Positions 13,996 through 22,882 of a DNA stretch of 29,613 nt are shown here, in pieces. Positions within the stretch are counted from its first letter, which is position 1. Every line of letters begins with the position of its first letter. The position numbers and the translations under genes are program-made. Source of the DNA: JAPYTU01 sp036166735 (GTDB lineage Bacteria > Bacteroidota > Bacteroidia > Cytophagales > MED-G16); contig JAYZHG010000058.1 of the NCBI GenBank assembly GCA_036166735.1, forward strand, positions 1-29,613, read 5' to 3'. Under the pieces are notes generated by a model. That model saw nothing but the letters and a program-made list of their open reading frames with translations. It was not told where the DNA came from and did not search any database.

Positions 13996-14624
13996 TACAT
14001 TTTTCTTTTTCGGAACGGTCTTTTAGGTCGAATGTTTTTTCTAGGATAGGAGTTACTTCCTCTTTCTTTAGTAACCTTATGAAATAAATTTAATTCTTGA
14101 ACTTTCTTTAAATCTATGGTAAGCTTATTATTAGATAATTCTTTTATATGTTCAATAATTACACTATTATCAATAGATTCTTTATTCCACATTCCGAAGA
14201 ATGACTTCATTATTTTACCTATTTGAACTACAGCAGATTCTTTTTCTTGGTCATCTTTTAATTTACTGGCTTTCTCAATAAGAAATTCAATTTTTTTGCC
14301 ATAGTGTCTATATTTTATTATATTTTTTGGATATGGTAGCCTTGTTGGTTTTGCTTCAATACTTTTTTTAATTGGTTTAGGAAATGGACTATCTATGTCT
14401 AAATCATACTCCGACATAATATATAAATCATCCCATAATTTTGCTTCTACTTCACTTTGATCTCTAAAATCTGGATGAGTTATTTTCATCATTTCTATTA
14501 GAGTTTTTGATAATTCATTTCTCTTTTTTTTATCTTTAAATGTTTTTAAATGATCAACTAGTTTATGAAAATTTCTTCCGTACTCCCTTAGTGTTAATTT
14601 GCTTCTTGTAGTGTTATATTCCAT
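13995..14624 (-). CDS. DUF4290 family protein
   Basis: A Bacteroidota protein of unknown function, 209 residues, recognised by its N-terminus (LREYGRNFHKLVDHLKTFKD) and MMKITHPDFRDQSEVEAKLW. It appears mostly helical and soluble, with no signal peptide or membrane segment. The final 20 or so residues are strongly basic (SYPRKNIRPKRPFRKRKM), which suggests contact with nucleic acid or an acidic surface; that is inference. Its stop overlaps the murA start by one base (TAATG), so translation is coupled and a role linked to cell-wall synthesis is possible but unproven. A candidate promoter lies just upstream (14640-14647). Confidence 0.85.
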   Translation of the reverse strand: MEYNTTRSKLTLREYGRNFHKLVDHLKTFKDKKKRNELSKTLIEMMKITHPDFRDQSEVEAKLWDDLYIMSEYDLDIDSPFPKPIKKSIEAKPTRLPYPKNIIKYRHYGKKIEFLIEKASKLKDDQEKESAVVQIGKIMKSFFGMWNKESIDNSVIIEHIKELSNNKLTIDLKKVQELNLFHKVTKERGSNSYPRKNIRPKRPFRKRKM

Positions 14625-14639
14625 TTTTTAAACTTTTTT

Positions 14640-14647
14640 CAAAACTA
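14640..14647 (-). promoter_or_regulatory. Candidate -7 promoter element for DUF4290-murA
   Basis: On the reverse strand this reads TAGTTTTG, a match to TAnnTTTG. A TTG lies 14 bases upstream, shorter than the usual spacer, and the start codon is only about 16 bases downstream, so the support is weak. Confidence 0.28.
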
Positions 14648-14694
14648 ACTAATTTTTTTATCAATTAAGTATTAGATTCATTTACTTATTTCAA

Positions 14695-16920
14695 ATGGAT
14701 TACTTAAAAGAGTTAAATAGTTTTCAAAAAGTTGCAGTAACACATACTGAAGGACCTTGTTTGGTAATAGCTGGAGCTGGTTCTGGAAAAACTCGAGTTC
14801 TTACTCATAGAATTGCACATCTTATAAAAGAGCATAAAATTGATCCTTTTTCAATTTTGGCTTTGACTTTTACTAATAAGGCTGCTAATGAGATGAAAAA
14901 TAGGATTGAAAGTATTGTTGGTACTGATGCTAGAAGTTTATGGATGGGTACTTTTCATTCTATTTTTGCTAGAATACTTAGAGCTGAAGGACACAAAATT
15001 GGTTATCCATCTAATTATGTAATATATGATACTCAAGATTCTAAATCTTTAATAAAATCAATAGTAAAAGAACTTACTTTAGATCCTAAGATATATAAAG
15101 AAAATTATGTTTATAATAGAATTTCAAATGCTAAAAATAAGTTAATATCTTATTCTGAATATGTAAATAATGCTTTAATTCAGGAGGAAGATGCTCTGTC
15201 TTTAAGACCTAATATTGGGGAAATTTATAAAATTTATGTGAAGAGATGTTTTAAATCTCAGGCAATGGATTTTGACGATTTATTATTTAATACAAATGTT
15301 CTTTTTTCTGATCATATAGATGTTTTAAATAAGTATCAGCAAATATTCAAGCATGTTTTAATCGATGAGTTTCAGGATACTAATTATTGCCAATATTTAA
15401 TTACTAAAAAACTTGCATCGGTTCATAGAAATATATGTGTAGTTGGTGATGATGCTCAGAGTATATATGCATTTAGAGGGGCTGAAATAAAAAATATATT
15501 AAAGTTTGAAGATGATTTTGATGATTTAAAAGTTGTTAAACTTGAACAAAATTATAGATCTACTAAAAACATAGTTAATGCTGCAAATTCAATTATTGAA
15601 AAAAATCAATCTAAAATAAGCAAAGATATATGGACAGAAAATGAGGCAGGAGAATTAATATCTGTTAAAAAAGCATTTTCTGATAATGAAGAAGGAAGGA
15701 TGATATCAAATCTAATATTTGAAGAGAAAAATAGGAAACAATTAACTAATTCAAATTTTGCAGTTTTGTACAGAACAAATAGTCAATCTCGCTCAATTGA
15801 AGAAGCTTTAAGAAGAATAGGCGTTAAGTATAAAGTTTTTGGAGGTGTTTCGTTTTATCAAAGAAAAGAAGTTAAAGACTTATTGGCATATTTGAGATTT
15901 GTTGTTAATCATAACGATGAACAATCTTTTAGGAGAATAATTAACTATCCGAAAAGGGGAATTGGATTAACAAGTATTGATAAAATAATTTTAACTTCTA
16001 ATGAAGAAAATAAATCATTGTGGGAAATACTTAAAAATGCAAGTAATTATTTCAATAGAAGAATACTTAAGTCATTAATTCCTTTTGTAGATATGGTTAG
16101 ATCATTTGAAATATTTAATAATAATAATGATGCTTATGTTAGCGCCTCTCATATAGCATCAACTTCTGGATTACTTGAAAATTTGTACAATGATAAAAGC
16201 ATTGAAGGTATTAGTAGATTTGAAAATATTCAAGAATTATTGAATTCAATTAAGGAATTTGTTGATAATCCTGAAAATTCTTCCATTAATATTGATAAAT
16301 TTTTACAAGAAATATCATTAATGACTGATCAAGACTATGATGATGATTCTAATGAAGAATATATATCATTAATGACTATTCATATGGCTAAAGGTCTTGA
16401 ATTTCCAGTTGTTTTTGTTGTTGGTGTTGAAGAAGATTTGTTTCCATCTCAAATGATGATTACAACAAGAGAAGATCTTGAAGAAGAAAGAAGACTTTTT
16501 TATGTTGCTATAACAAGATCAATGAATAAACTTTATTTGACTTATTCTAATACTAGGTATAGATATGGTATGTTAAAAGATTGTCAGATGAGTAGATTTA
16601 TTAAAGAAATAAACCCATTGTATCTTGAAAATGAATCTAACCTTGTGAATAAATCATTTATAAAAAATGTTTTGAGAGAAAAGAAGAAAAATATAAAGCC
16701 TATTTCTAAATTTTTAAAAAATAATATCAATTCTCAATTTACATCTAGTAATATTAATGAATTAAAGGAAGGTGTAAATGTTAAACATCCCTCATTTGGT
16801 AGTGGTGAAATAATGAAAATTGATATTGATGCTAATCAAAAAAAAGCTATAGTAAAATTTAAATCTGTGGGAGAGAAGACTTTATTATTAAATTTTGCTA
16901 AATTAAAAATTATAAAATAA
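14695..16920 (+). CDS. UvrD/PcrA-type 3'-5' DNA helicase
   Basis: Superfamily 1A helicase that unwinds DNA during nucleotide excision and mismatch repair and clears protein or transcription blocks. The 741-residue chain shows all motifs in order: Q motif near FQKVA, Walker A AGAGSGKTRVL (Gly27-Leu36), TFTNKAANEM (Ia), DEFQDTNY (II), VVGDDAQSIYAFRGA (III), LEQNYRST (IV), VSLMTIHMAKGLEFPVVFV-like motif V at about 560 and EEERRLFYVAITRS (VI). The last 50 or so residues (VKHPSFGSGEIMKID) form the Tudor-like C-terminal domain of PcrA/UvrD, which contacts RNA polymerase. ATG 14695 is the first in-frame start near the conserved LNSFQ sequence. The gene diverges from DUF4290 and its stop overlaps the start of the glucokinase gene by one base. 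UvrD, PcrA and Rep cannot be fully separated, but the C-terminal domain favours UvrD/PcrA. Confidence 0.95.
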   Translation: MDYLKELNSFQKVAVTHTEGPCLVIAGAGSGKTRVLTHRIAHLIKEHKIDPFSILALTFTNKAANEMKNRIESIVGTDARSLWMGTFHSIFARILRAEGHKIGYPSNYVIYDTQDSKSLIKSIVKELTLDPKIYKENYVYNRISNAKNKLISYSEYVNNALIQEEDALSLRPNIGEIYKIYVKRCFKSQAMDFDDLLFNTNVLFSDHIDVLNKYQQIFKHVLIDEFQDTNYCQYLITKKLASVHRNICVVGDDAQSIYAFRGAEIKNILKFEDDFDDLKVVKLEQNYRSTKNIVNAANSIIEKNQSKISKDIWTENEAGELISVKKAFSDNEEGRMISNLIFEEKNRKQLTNSNFAVLYRTNSQSRSIEEALRRIGVKYKVFGGVSFYQRKEVKDLLAYLRFVVNHNDEQSFRRIINYPKRGIGLTSIDKIILTSNEENKSLWEILKNASNYFNRRILKSLIPFVDMVRSFEIFNNNNDAYVSASHIASTSGLLENLYNDKSIEGISRFENIQELLNSIKEFVDNPENSSINIDKFLQEISLMTDQDYDDDSNEEYISLMTIHMAKGLEFPVVFVVGVEEDLFPSQMMITTREDLEEERRLFYVAITRSMNKLYLTYSNTRYRYGMLKDCQMSRFIKEINPLYLENESNLVNKSFIKNVLREKKKNIKPISKFLKNNINSQFTSSNINELKEGVNVKHPSFGSGEIMKIDIDANQKKAIVKFKSVGEKTLLLNFAKLKIIK

Positions 16921-17654
16921 TGGAAGTTTTAGGTATAGATATTGGTGGTTCTGGAATCAAAGGAGCAATTGTTGATACTAAATCAGGAAAACTTCTTTCA
17001 GATAAAATTAGATTTTCTACACCTGATACATCTACTCCTAAATTCATTTTAAAAGATATTAATGATAATATAATTAAGAAATTAAAATGGAATGGAAAGA
17101 TAGGTTGTGGATTTCCTGGAATTGTAAAAGAAAATCAAATTTATTCCTCAGCTAATATTAGTAAGAAATGGGTTGGAGTAAATTTGAAAAAAAAATTTTT
17201 AAAAAAATTTGATTTGGAATGCGTGGTGTGTAATGATGCTGATGCAGCAGGTATTGCTGAAATAACTTTAAATAAGGATTTAAATACTAAGGGAACTGTT
17301 ATAATAATTACGGTTGGAACAGGTCTTGGAACTTCTATTTTTAATGATGGAAAATTGGTTCCAAATATTGAATTTGGTCATCTAAAGATGTATGGTGATT
17401 GTGCTGAAAAATACACGTCAAATTATGTGAGAAAGAAACAAAATTTATCTTGGAAACAGTGGTCAGAAAGATTTACAGAATATTTATTATTTGTTGAATC
17501 TTTGATATCTCCTAATTTAATAATATTTGGAGGGGGAATAAGTAAGTATTTTGATGAGTTTAAATCTGATCTAAAATGTAATTCTAAAATTATTCCAGCT
17601 TATTATAAAAATAATGCTGGAATTATAGGAGCTGCAATAAATTCTGTTAAATAA
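16920..17654 (+). CDS. ppgK: Polyphosphate glucokinase (ROK family)
   Basis: Predicted to phosphorylate glucose at C6 with inorganic polyphosphate (or ATP) in the cytoplasm. The N-terminal phosphate-binding motif is LGIDIGGSGIKGAIVD (Asp7). CGFPGIV and SANISKKWVGVNL follow; the latter resembles the signature of polyphosphate-type glucokinases. VVCNDADAAG carries the catalytic Asp106, and ITVGTGLGTSIF is the second phosphate loop, followed by EFGHLKM (Glu151, His154). The zinc-binding CxCGxxGC cluster of ordinary ROK kinases is absent, as expected for this subfamily. At 244 residues it has the usual length. ATG overlaps the uvrD stop (TAATG), an odd functional pairing that looks like compaction. 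Polyphosphate use is inferred from subfamily; ATP use is not excluded. Confidence 0.86.
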   Translation: MEVLGIDIGGSGIKGAIVDTKSGKLLSDKIRFSTPDTSTPKFILKDINDNIIKKLKWNGKIGCGFPGIVKENQIYSSANISKKWVGVNLKKKFLKKFDLECVVCNDADAAGIAEITLNKDLNTKGTVIIITVGTGLGTSIFNDGKLVPNIEFGHLKMYGDCAEKYTSNYVRKKQNLSWKQWSERFTEYLLFVESLISPNLIIFGGGISKYFDEFKSDLKCNSKIIPAYYKNNAGIIGAAINSVK

Positions 17655-17670
17655 AAAAGAATATTAATTT

Positions 17671-18114
17671 TTAAACTTTATAGCCTGTATCATTAATTAA
17701 ATTGCTGGATTGAGCTAAATTAGCTAGTTCATCGCATCTTTCGTTTTCTTTTATTCCTGCATGACCTTTTACCCAAACAAATTTTATGTTAAATTTTTTA
17801 TATAGTGGAATAAATTGCTTCCACAAATCTATGTTTTGTTTTTTTTTGAAATTTTTTTTTTCCCAATTCCATATCCAACCTTTTTCAATTGATTCGACTA
17901 CGTATTTTGAATCTGAATAAATTGTTACTTTAATGTTATTTGTTTTTATTGCTTCTAGTGCTTTGATAACAGCTGTTAATTCCATTCTATTGTTTGTAGT
18001 AATTTTGTAACCTTGACTTAATTCTTTTCTATTGCCTTTATATAACATTACTACACCATATCCTCCTGGGCCAGGATTTCCTCTACTTGAACCATCAGTA
18101 AAAATTTTTATCAT
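17671..18114 (-). CDS. rnhA: Ribonuclease HI
   Basis: Cuts the RNA strand of RNA-DNA hybrids, removing primers and R-loops. All catalytic residues are visible: Asp7 (IFTDGSSRGNPGPGG), Glu45 (NNRMELTAV), Asp68 (YSDSKYV) and Asp128 (NERCDELANLA), with His118 (WVKGHAG). The 147-residue length is typical of bacterial RNase HI without an N-terminal hybrid-binding domain. Residues 85-92 (EKKNFKKK) lie in the basic handle region and are encoded by an A10 run (17852-17861) and an A9 run (17839-17847), which could be prone to slippage. The start overlaps the aroQ stop by one base (TAATG), so the pair is translationally coupled. Confidence 0.96.
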   Translation of the reverse strand: MIKIFTDGSSRGNPGPGGYGVVMLYKGNRKELSQGYKITTNNRMELTAVIKALEAIKTNNIKVTIYSDSKYVVESIEKGWIWNWEKKNFKKKQNIDLWKQFIPLYKKFNIKFVWVKGHAGIKENERCDELANLAQSSNLINDTGYKV

Positions 18115-18533
18115 TATTTGGAATCAAAATAATTAATAGCAAAATCATATCCAATTAATCCTAGTCCTGATATAATTCCTTCACACACATCACTTAAGTA
18201 GCTTTTTTTTCTAAATTCTTCTCTTGAAAGTATATTAGAAATGTGTACTTCAACAGCTGGTGAATTAATAGAAGAAATAGCATCTCTTAAAGCAACAGAG
18301 GTGTGAGTAAATCCTCCTGCATTAATAATTATCCCATCATAATCAAAGCCAGTTTCTTGTATTTTTTCTATTAGTTCTCCCTCATGATTAGATTGATAAT
18401 ATTCAAGTTGAATTTTGGAATATTTTTTTTTTAAAATTTTAAAATATGATTCAAATGAAGTACTTCCATATATTTTTTTTTCTCTTATACCTAGAAGATT
18501 TAAATTTGGACCATTAATAATTATTAATTTCAT
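18114..18533 (-). CDS. aroQ: 3-dehydroquinate dehydratase, type II
   Basis: Third step of the shikimate pathway: anti-elimination of water from 3-dehydroquinate in the cytoplasm, usually as a dodecamer. Active-site residues read Asn10 (INGPNLNLLG), Arg17, Tyr22 (REKKIYG), Asn71 (IIINAGGFTHTSVALRDAI, with His77), the VEVHISN motif (His97) and the EEFRKKSYLS stretch. At 139 residues the length is normal. It is the first gene of a two-gene leftward unit with rnhA and diverges from xerD over only 35 bases; an aroQ-xerD neighbourhood is familiar in Bacteroidota. The gap is too short and A+T-rich to show a clear promoter. Confidence 0.95.
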   Translation of the reverse strand: MKLIIINGPNLNLLGIREKKIYGSTSFESYFKILKKKYSKIQLEYYQSNHEGELIEKIQETGFDYDGIIINAGGFTHTSVALRDAISSINSPAVEVHISNILSREEFRKKSYLSDVCEGIISGLGLIGYDFAINYFDSK

Positions 18534-18568
18534 GATTTATATAAATTTAATATAAATAAAATACATGT

Positions 18569-19465
18569 ATGTGGGAGTACGAAATTATTGAGTATAAAAA
18601 TTTTTTAAAGCTAGAGAGATCTCTTTCAGAAAATTCTATTTCTGCATATGTAAATGATGTAAATAAATTTGTTCAGTTTTTAGAAATTAAAAATTTAGAA
18701 ATTAGTTACGCTGAAATTGATTCAAAAATTATTAGTAATTTTTTAGAGTATATTGTTAAATTAGGTGTCTCATCTTCCACACAGGCAAGAATAATATCTG
18801 GAATTAAATCTTTTTTTTCCTATTTATTAATTGAAGAAAAAATTACCGTTAATCCTATGGAATTAGTTGAAGCCCCAAAACTTATTAGAAAGTTACCAGA
18901 TGTACTAACATTACAAAATATTGAAAAAATTTTAGAAAGCATTGATTTATCAACTTATGAAGGAACTAGAAATAGAGCAATACTTGAAACACTATATAGC
19001 TGTGGTTTAAGGGTTTCAGAATTAACTAATTTGAGTATTCAAAATTTATTTCTTGATATAGGATTTATAAAAGTTTTGGGAAAAGGTTCAAAAGAAAGAT
19101 TAGTTCCTATAGGTAAACCTGCTATCAAATTTATAACCATATATATTAATGAATATAGAAATTCAATGAAAATTAAAGAAGGGAATGAGGGTTTTTTATT
19201 TCTTAATAGGTATGGAAAAAAATTAACTAGAAATATGATTTTTATAATTGTTAAAGATTTATCTAAAAAAATAGAATTAAATAAAACTATTAGTCCACAT
19301 ACATTTAGACATTCATTTGCAACACATATGATTGAAGGAGGAGCAGATCTTAGGGCAGTTCAGGAAATGCTTGGCCATGAATCTATTACAACAACGGAAA
19401 TTTATACTCATTTAAATAGAGATTATTTAAAACAAGTTGTAAAAGAATTTCATCCTAGGAGTTAA
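18569..19465 (+). CDS. xerD: Tyrosine recombinase XerD/XerC
   Basis: Site-specific recombinase that resolves chromosome dimers at dif, activated by FtsK. The N-terminal SAM-like DNA-binding domain covers about residues 1-95 (SLSENSISAYVNDV). The catalytic domain carries Arg148 (CGLRVSEL), Lys172 (GKGSKERLVP), His244 and Arg247 (SPHTFRHSFATHMIEGG), His270 (MLGHESITTTEIYTH) and Tyr279. The 298-residue length and the LGHESITTTEIYTH signature fit chromosomal XerC/D rather than a phage integrase. Only one Xer gene is visible here, so I cannot tell whether it works alone or with a partner. It starts the rightward run that includes ftsK. The next gene begins 20 bases downstream. Confidence 0.93.
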   Translation: MWEYEIIEYKNFLKLERSLSENSISAYVNDVNKFVQFLEIKNLEISYAEIDSKIISNFLEYIVKLGVSSSTQARIISGIKSFFSYLLIEEKITVNPMELVEAPKLIRKLPDVLTLQNIEKILESIDLSTYEGTRNRAILETLYSCGLRVSELTNLSIQNLFLDIGFIKVLGKGSKERLVPIGKPAIKFITIYINEYRNSMKIKEGNEGFLFLNRYGKKLTRNMIFIIVKDLSKKIELNKTISPHTFRHSFATHMIEGGADLRAVQEMLGHESITTTEIYTHLNRDYLKQVVKEFHPRS

Positions 19466-19485
19466 TTCTATGTTTATATTTGCAT

Positions 19486-20523
19486 ATGTATAAGCTGTTA
19501 ATTCGTCCAGTTTTCTTTCTTTTTAATGCTGAATTTATCCATAATATTTCTTTCATACTAATAAAATTTATTTTTAGAGTACCTGTCTTATCTTCCTTAA
19601 TTAAGTTGAGATATAATTTTTCTAATGTATTATTAGAGACAAATGTATTTGGTCTAAATTTTAAAAATAAAATTGGAATGGCAGCAGGATTTGATAAAAA
19701 TGCAAAATTACTTAATGAACTTGAGTTTTTTGGATTTGGTCATGTTGAAGTAGGTACAATTACACCTAAACCTCAATCAGGAAACAGAACTCCTAGATTA
19801 TTTAGATTAAAAAAAGATAAGGCTTTAATTAATAGTATGGGTTTCAATAATGATGGTGTGGATGAAATATTGAAAAGATTAAAAGATTATTCTGGGAGTA
19901 TAGTTGTTGGAGCGAATATTGGAAAAAATAAAATAACTCCTAATTCAAAAGCTGTAGATGATTATTTAATTTGTTTTAATAAATTAAGAAGGTATGTTGA
20001 TTATTTTGTAATTAATGTGAGTTCACCTAATACACCAGGGCTTAGAAAATTGCAGAGTAAGGATAACCTTTCTTTAATACTTGAAAAAATTCAAAATGAA
20101 AACCTTTCAAATGGTAAAAGAAAACCTATTCTTTTAAAAATTTCCCCTGATTTAACAAATGTTGAACTTGATGATATAATTGAAGTTTCTTTAAAATACA
20201 AGCTGGATGGTATAATAGCAACTAATACTACCTTATCTAGAAATAACATTATATCAAAAAATGATAGCATTGAAAATGGAGGAGTAAGTGGTAAACCACT
20301 TAAAAATAAATCAAATGAGATTATTTCATATATCAATAATAAAACAAGTAATAATTTTAAAATTATTGGAGTAGGAGGTGTATTTACATCAAATGATGTT
20401 ATGAATAAAATAAATATGGGTGCATCTTTAGTTCAGGTTTATACTGGATGGATTTATGAGGGTCCAAGCATGATTAGCAGAATAAATAAAACTTTATTAA
20501 AAAAAGAAAAGATCAATATTTAA
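19486..20523 (+). CDS. pyrD: Dihydroorotate dehydrogenase (quinone), class 2
   Basis: Oxidises dihydroorotate to orotate in de novo pyrimidine synthesis, passing electrons to quinone at the inner membrane. I start it at ATG 19486 (345 residues); the in-frame TTG six bases earlier adds only Met-His and is less likely. The N-terminal helices (RPVFFLFNAEFIHNISF) are the class 2 membrane-association region. FMN-binding and catalytic motifs include MAAGFDKNAKL, GTITPKPQSGNRTPRLFRL, NSMGFNNDG, INVSSPNTPGLR (the second Ser, Ser180, is the class 2 catalytic base), IIATNTT, GGVSGKPL and IIGVGGV. The gene lies between xerD and ftsK; pyrF is in the same rightward run, so two pyrimidine genes may share transcription. 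Confidence 0.95.
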   Translation: MYKLLIRPVFFLFNAEFIHNISFILIKFIFRVPVLSSLIKLRYNFSNVLLETNVFGLNFKNKIGMAAGFDKNAKLLNELEFFGFGHVEVGTITPKPQSGNRTPRLFRLKKDKALINSMGFNNDGVDEILKRLKDYSGSIVVGANIGKNKITPNSKAVDDYLICFNKLRRYVDYFVINVSSPNTPGLRKLQSKDNLSLILEKIQNENLSNGKRKPILLKISPDLTNVELDDIIEVSLKYKLDGIIATNTTLSRNNIISKNDSIENGGVSGKPLKNKSNEIISYINNKTSNNFKIIGVGGVFTSNDVMNKINMGASLVQVYTGWIYEGPSMISRINKTLLKKEKINI

Positions 20524-20552
20524 TCAAAAATCTATAGTTAAATTTGAATTAA

Positions 20553-22865
20553 ATGGTAGAAAGTTCATACAATACAGATTATTATGGAGACGAGAATAAT
20601 AAAAAACCTTCATTTATTAATAAAATAAAACTTGCTTTTGGTGGATTGAGTTTGGTTGCATCTATTATAATATTATTATCATTAGTTTCATATTTATTTA
20701 CAGGTTTTGACGATCAAAGTTTAATCAATTCAGGATTATCAATAGATTCTTTAGGTAAAGAAGTAAAAAATTGGTTAGGAATTATTGGTGCATATACTTC
20801 TCATTATTTGATTTTTGAGGGATTTGGAATTTCTGTTTTCTTTCTAGTTCCTTTGTTTGTAATTATTTCAATGTGGTTATTATTTGATATTAAAGTTTAT
20901 TCTGTTAGTAAAATTTTTATTTTTTCTTTCTTCGGAATTATATGGATATCATCATTTATGGGTTATTTTTTAAATATTTTTCCTGATAATTTTTTTCTTA
21001 CAAATTTTACAGGAAATATAGGTTATAATTTATCAATTTTTCTTCAAAATTTATTTGGATTTTCTACCATATTAATACTTTTATTACTTCTTTTTTTATT
21101 TATTATTTTTTATTTCGGTGTTTATTCAATCAATATTAATTTTTTAAATAAAAATAAAAATGTAGTGATAGATGATTTAGATGAAGAACATGGTGATGTT
21201 TATGAAGAAGAAATTACTGTTGAAGAAGAATCGAACAAAGTTGAAGAAAAAATATTAGATAAAATTCTTGATGTTGATTCAACTATTAATTCCGATGATG
21301 ATATCGTTTTAAAAGTAGAAGAAACTAAAATGGAAAAACAGACTTCTGCTAAGACTGGAGATATTTATGATCCTGAACTTGATTTATCATTTTATAAATA
21401 TCCAAAAATTGATATTTTAGATCATATACCTGATAAAAAAATTCAAGTAACCAAGGATGAACTTGAGTCTAATAAGGAAAAAATTTTAGAAACTTTAAAA
21501 AATTTTAATATTGAGATTGCTAAAATTAAAGCGACCATTGGACCAACTGTAACACTTTATGAAATTGTACCTGAAGCAGGTGTAAAAATTTCTAAAATAA
21601 AAAATCTTGAAGATGATATTGCTCTAAGTTTATCTGCTTTAGGTATTAGGATAATTGCTCCAATTCCAGGTAAAGGGACTATTGGTATTGAGGTTCCAAA
21701 TAAAAATAGAGAATTAGTTAGTTTAAGATCTGTTATGAAAACCGAAAAGTTTGTAAAAAATAATTTTGAATTACCTCTTATTTTAGGAAAAACTATATCT
21801 AATGAAGTTTTTATAACGGATTTAACAAAAATGCCTCATATATTAGTTGCGGGTGCTACTGGTCAAGGAAAATCCGTAGGGTTAAATGTTATGTTAACAT
21901 CTTTATTGTATAAAAAACATCCTTCTATATTAAAATTTGTTCTTATAGATCCAAAAAAAGTAGAATTATCACTTTTTAATAAAATTGAAAGGCATTTTTT
22001 AGCTAAAATACCTGATAGTGAAGAAGCTATAATTACTGAAACTAAAAAAGTTGTTCACACTTTAAATTCTCTATGTACAGAGATGGATGTTAGGTATAAT
22101 TTATTAAAAGAAGCTCAATCTAGAAATTTAAAAGAATACAATAAGAAGTTTATTAATAGAAAACTTAATCCTAATGAAGGACATAGATATTTACCTTATA
22201 TAGTATTGGTTATTGATGAGCTCGCAGATTTAATGATGACTGCTGGAAAAGAAATTGAAAATCCTATAGCTAGACTTGCTCAATTAGCTAGAGCAATTGG
22301 AATACATTTGATAATAGCTACTCAGAGACCTTCTGTAAATGTTATAACAGGAGTAATAAAAGCAAATTTTCCTATAAGAATATCTTTTAAGGTAACTTCA
22401 AATATGGATTCTAGAACTATTTTAGATGCTAAAGGAGCAGAACAACTTGTTGGAATGGGTGATATGCTTTTTTCTACAGGTTCAGATGTTATTAGACTTC
22501 AATGTCCATTTATTGACACTCCTGAAATTGAAAGAATATGTGATTTTATTGGTGAACAAAGAGGTTACGTCTCTGCTTATTTATTACCTGAATATATTGA
22601 TGAAAATGAAAAACAAATAGCTGACATTGATTTATCTGATAGGGATCCATTATTTGAAGATGCTGCCAGATTATTTGTACTTCATCAACAAGGAAGTACA
22701 TCTCTTTTACAAAGAAAACTAAAATTAGGATATAATAGGGCAGGTAGATTAACGGATCAGCTTGAAGTGGCAGGAATAGTTGGACCATCAGAAGGAAGTA
22801 AAGCAAGAAAAGTTTTGATTGAAGATGAATATGCTTTAGAGAAATTAATTAATCAACTTGATTAA
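20553..22865 (+). CDS. ftsK: DNA translocase FtsK
   Basis: Septum-anchored hexameric motor that pumps DNA out of the closing septum and activates Xer recombination. The 770-residue chain has about four N-terminal membrane helices (about 30-50, 88-112, 118-142 and 168-192), then a short acidic linker (about 203-265, for example EEEITVEEES), much shorter than that of Escherichia coli. The motor follows: alpha/beta domain from about 290, Walker A AGATGQGKSVGLN (Gly434-Ser441), Walker B YIVLVIDELADLM, and IHLIIATQRPSVNVITG. The last 75 or so residues (PLFEDAARLFVLHQQGSTSL, then YNRAGRLTDQLEVAGIVG) form the winged-helix gamma domain that reads polar DNA sequences and touches XerD. lolA follows after 17 bases, a pairing common in Bacteroidota. 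Confidence 0.96.
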   Translation: MVESSYNTDYYGDENNKKPSFINKIKLAFGGLSLVASIIILLSLVSYLFTGFDDQSLINSGLSIDSLGKEVKNWLGIIGAYTSHYLIFEGFGISVFFLVPLFVIISMWLLFDIKVYSVSKIFIFSFFGIIWISSFMGYFLNIFPDNFFLTNFTGNIGYNLSIFLQNLFGFSTILILLLLLFLFIIFYFGVYSININFLNKNKNVVIDDLDEEHGDVYEEEITVEEESNKVEEKILDKILDVDSTINSDDDIVLKVEETKMEKQTSAKTGDIYDPELDLSFYKYPKIDILDHIPDKKIQVTKDELESNKEKILETLKNFNIEIAKIKATIGPTVTLYEIVPEAGVKISKIKNLEDDIALSLSALGIRIIAPIPGKGTIGIEVPNKNRELVSLRSVMKTEKFVKNNFELPLILGKTISNEVFITDLTKMPHILVAGATGQGKSVGLNVMLTSLLYKKHPSILKFVLIDPKKVELSLFNKIERHFLAKIPDSEEAIITETKKVVHTLNSLCTEMDVRYNLLKEAQSRNLKEYNKKFINRKLNPNEGHRYLPYIVLVIDELADLMMTAGKEIENPIARLAQLARAIGIHLIIATQRPSVNVITGVIKANFPIRISFKVTSNMDSRTILDAKGAEQLVGMGDMLFSTGSDVIRLQCPFIDTPEIERICDFIGEQRGYVSAYLLPEYIDENEKQIADIDLSDRDPLFEDAARLFVLHQQGSTSLLQRKLKLGYNRAGRLTDQLEVAGIVGPSEGSKARKVLIEDEYALEKLINQLD

Positions 22866-22882
22866 ATTTGTATTAATAAATT

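Noticed and set aside
18569..19465. Tyrosine recombinase as evidence of a mobile element
   Set aside because: Length, motifs and neighbours (aroQ, pyrD, ftsK) fit a chromosomal Xer protein. There are no direct repeats, tRNA target or cargo genes.
22426..22806. Two open frames (plus and minus) within the 3' part of ftsK
   Set aside because: They overlap the conserved motor and gamma-domain region of ftsK, which explains the base composition, and neither resembles a protein family.
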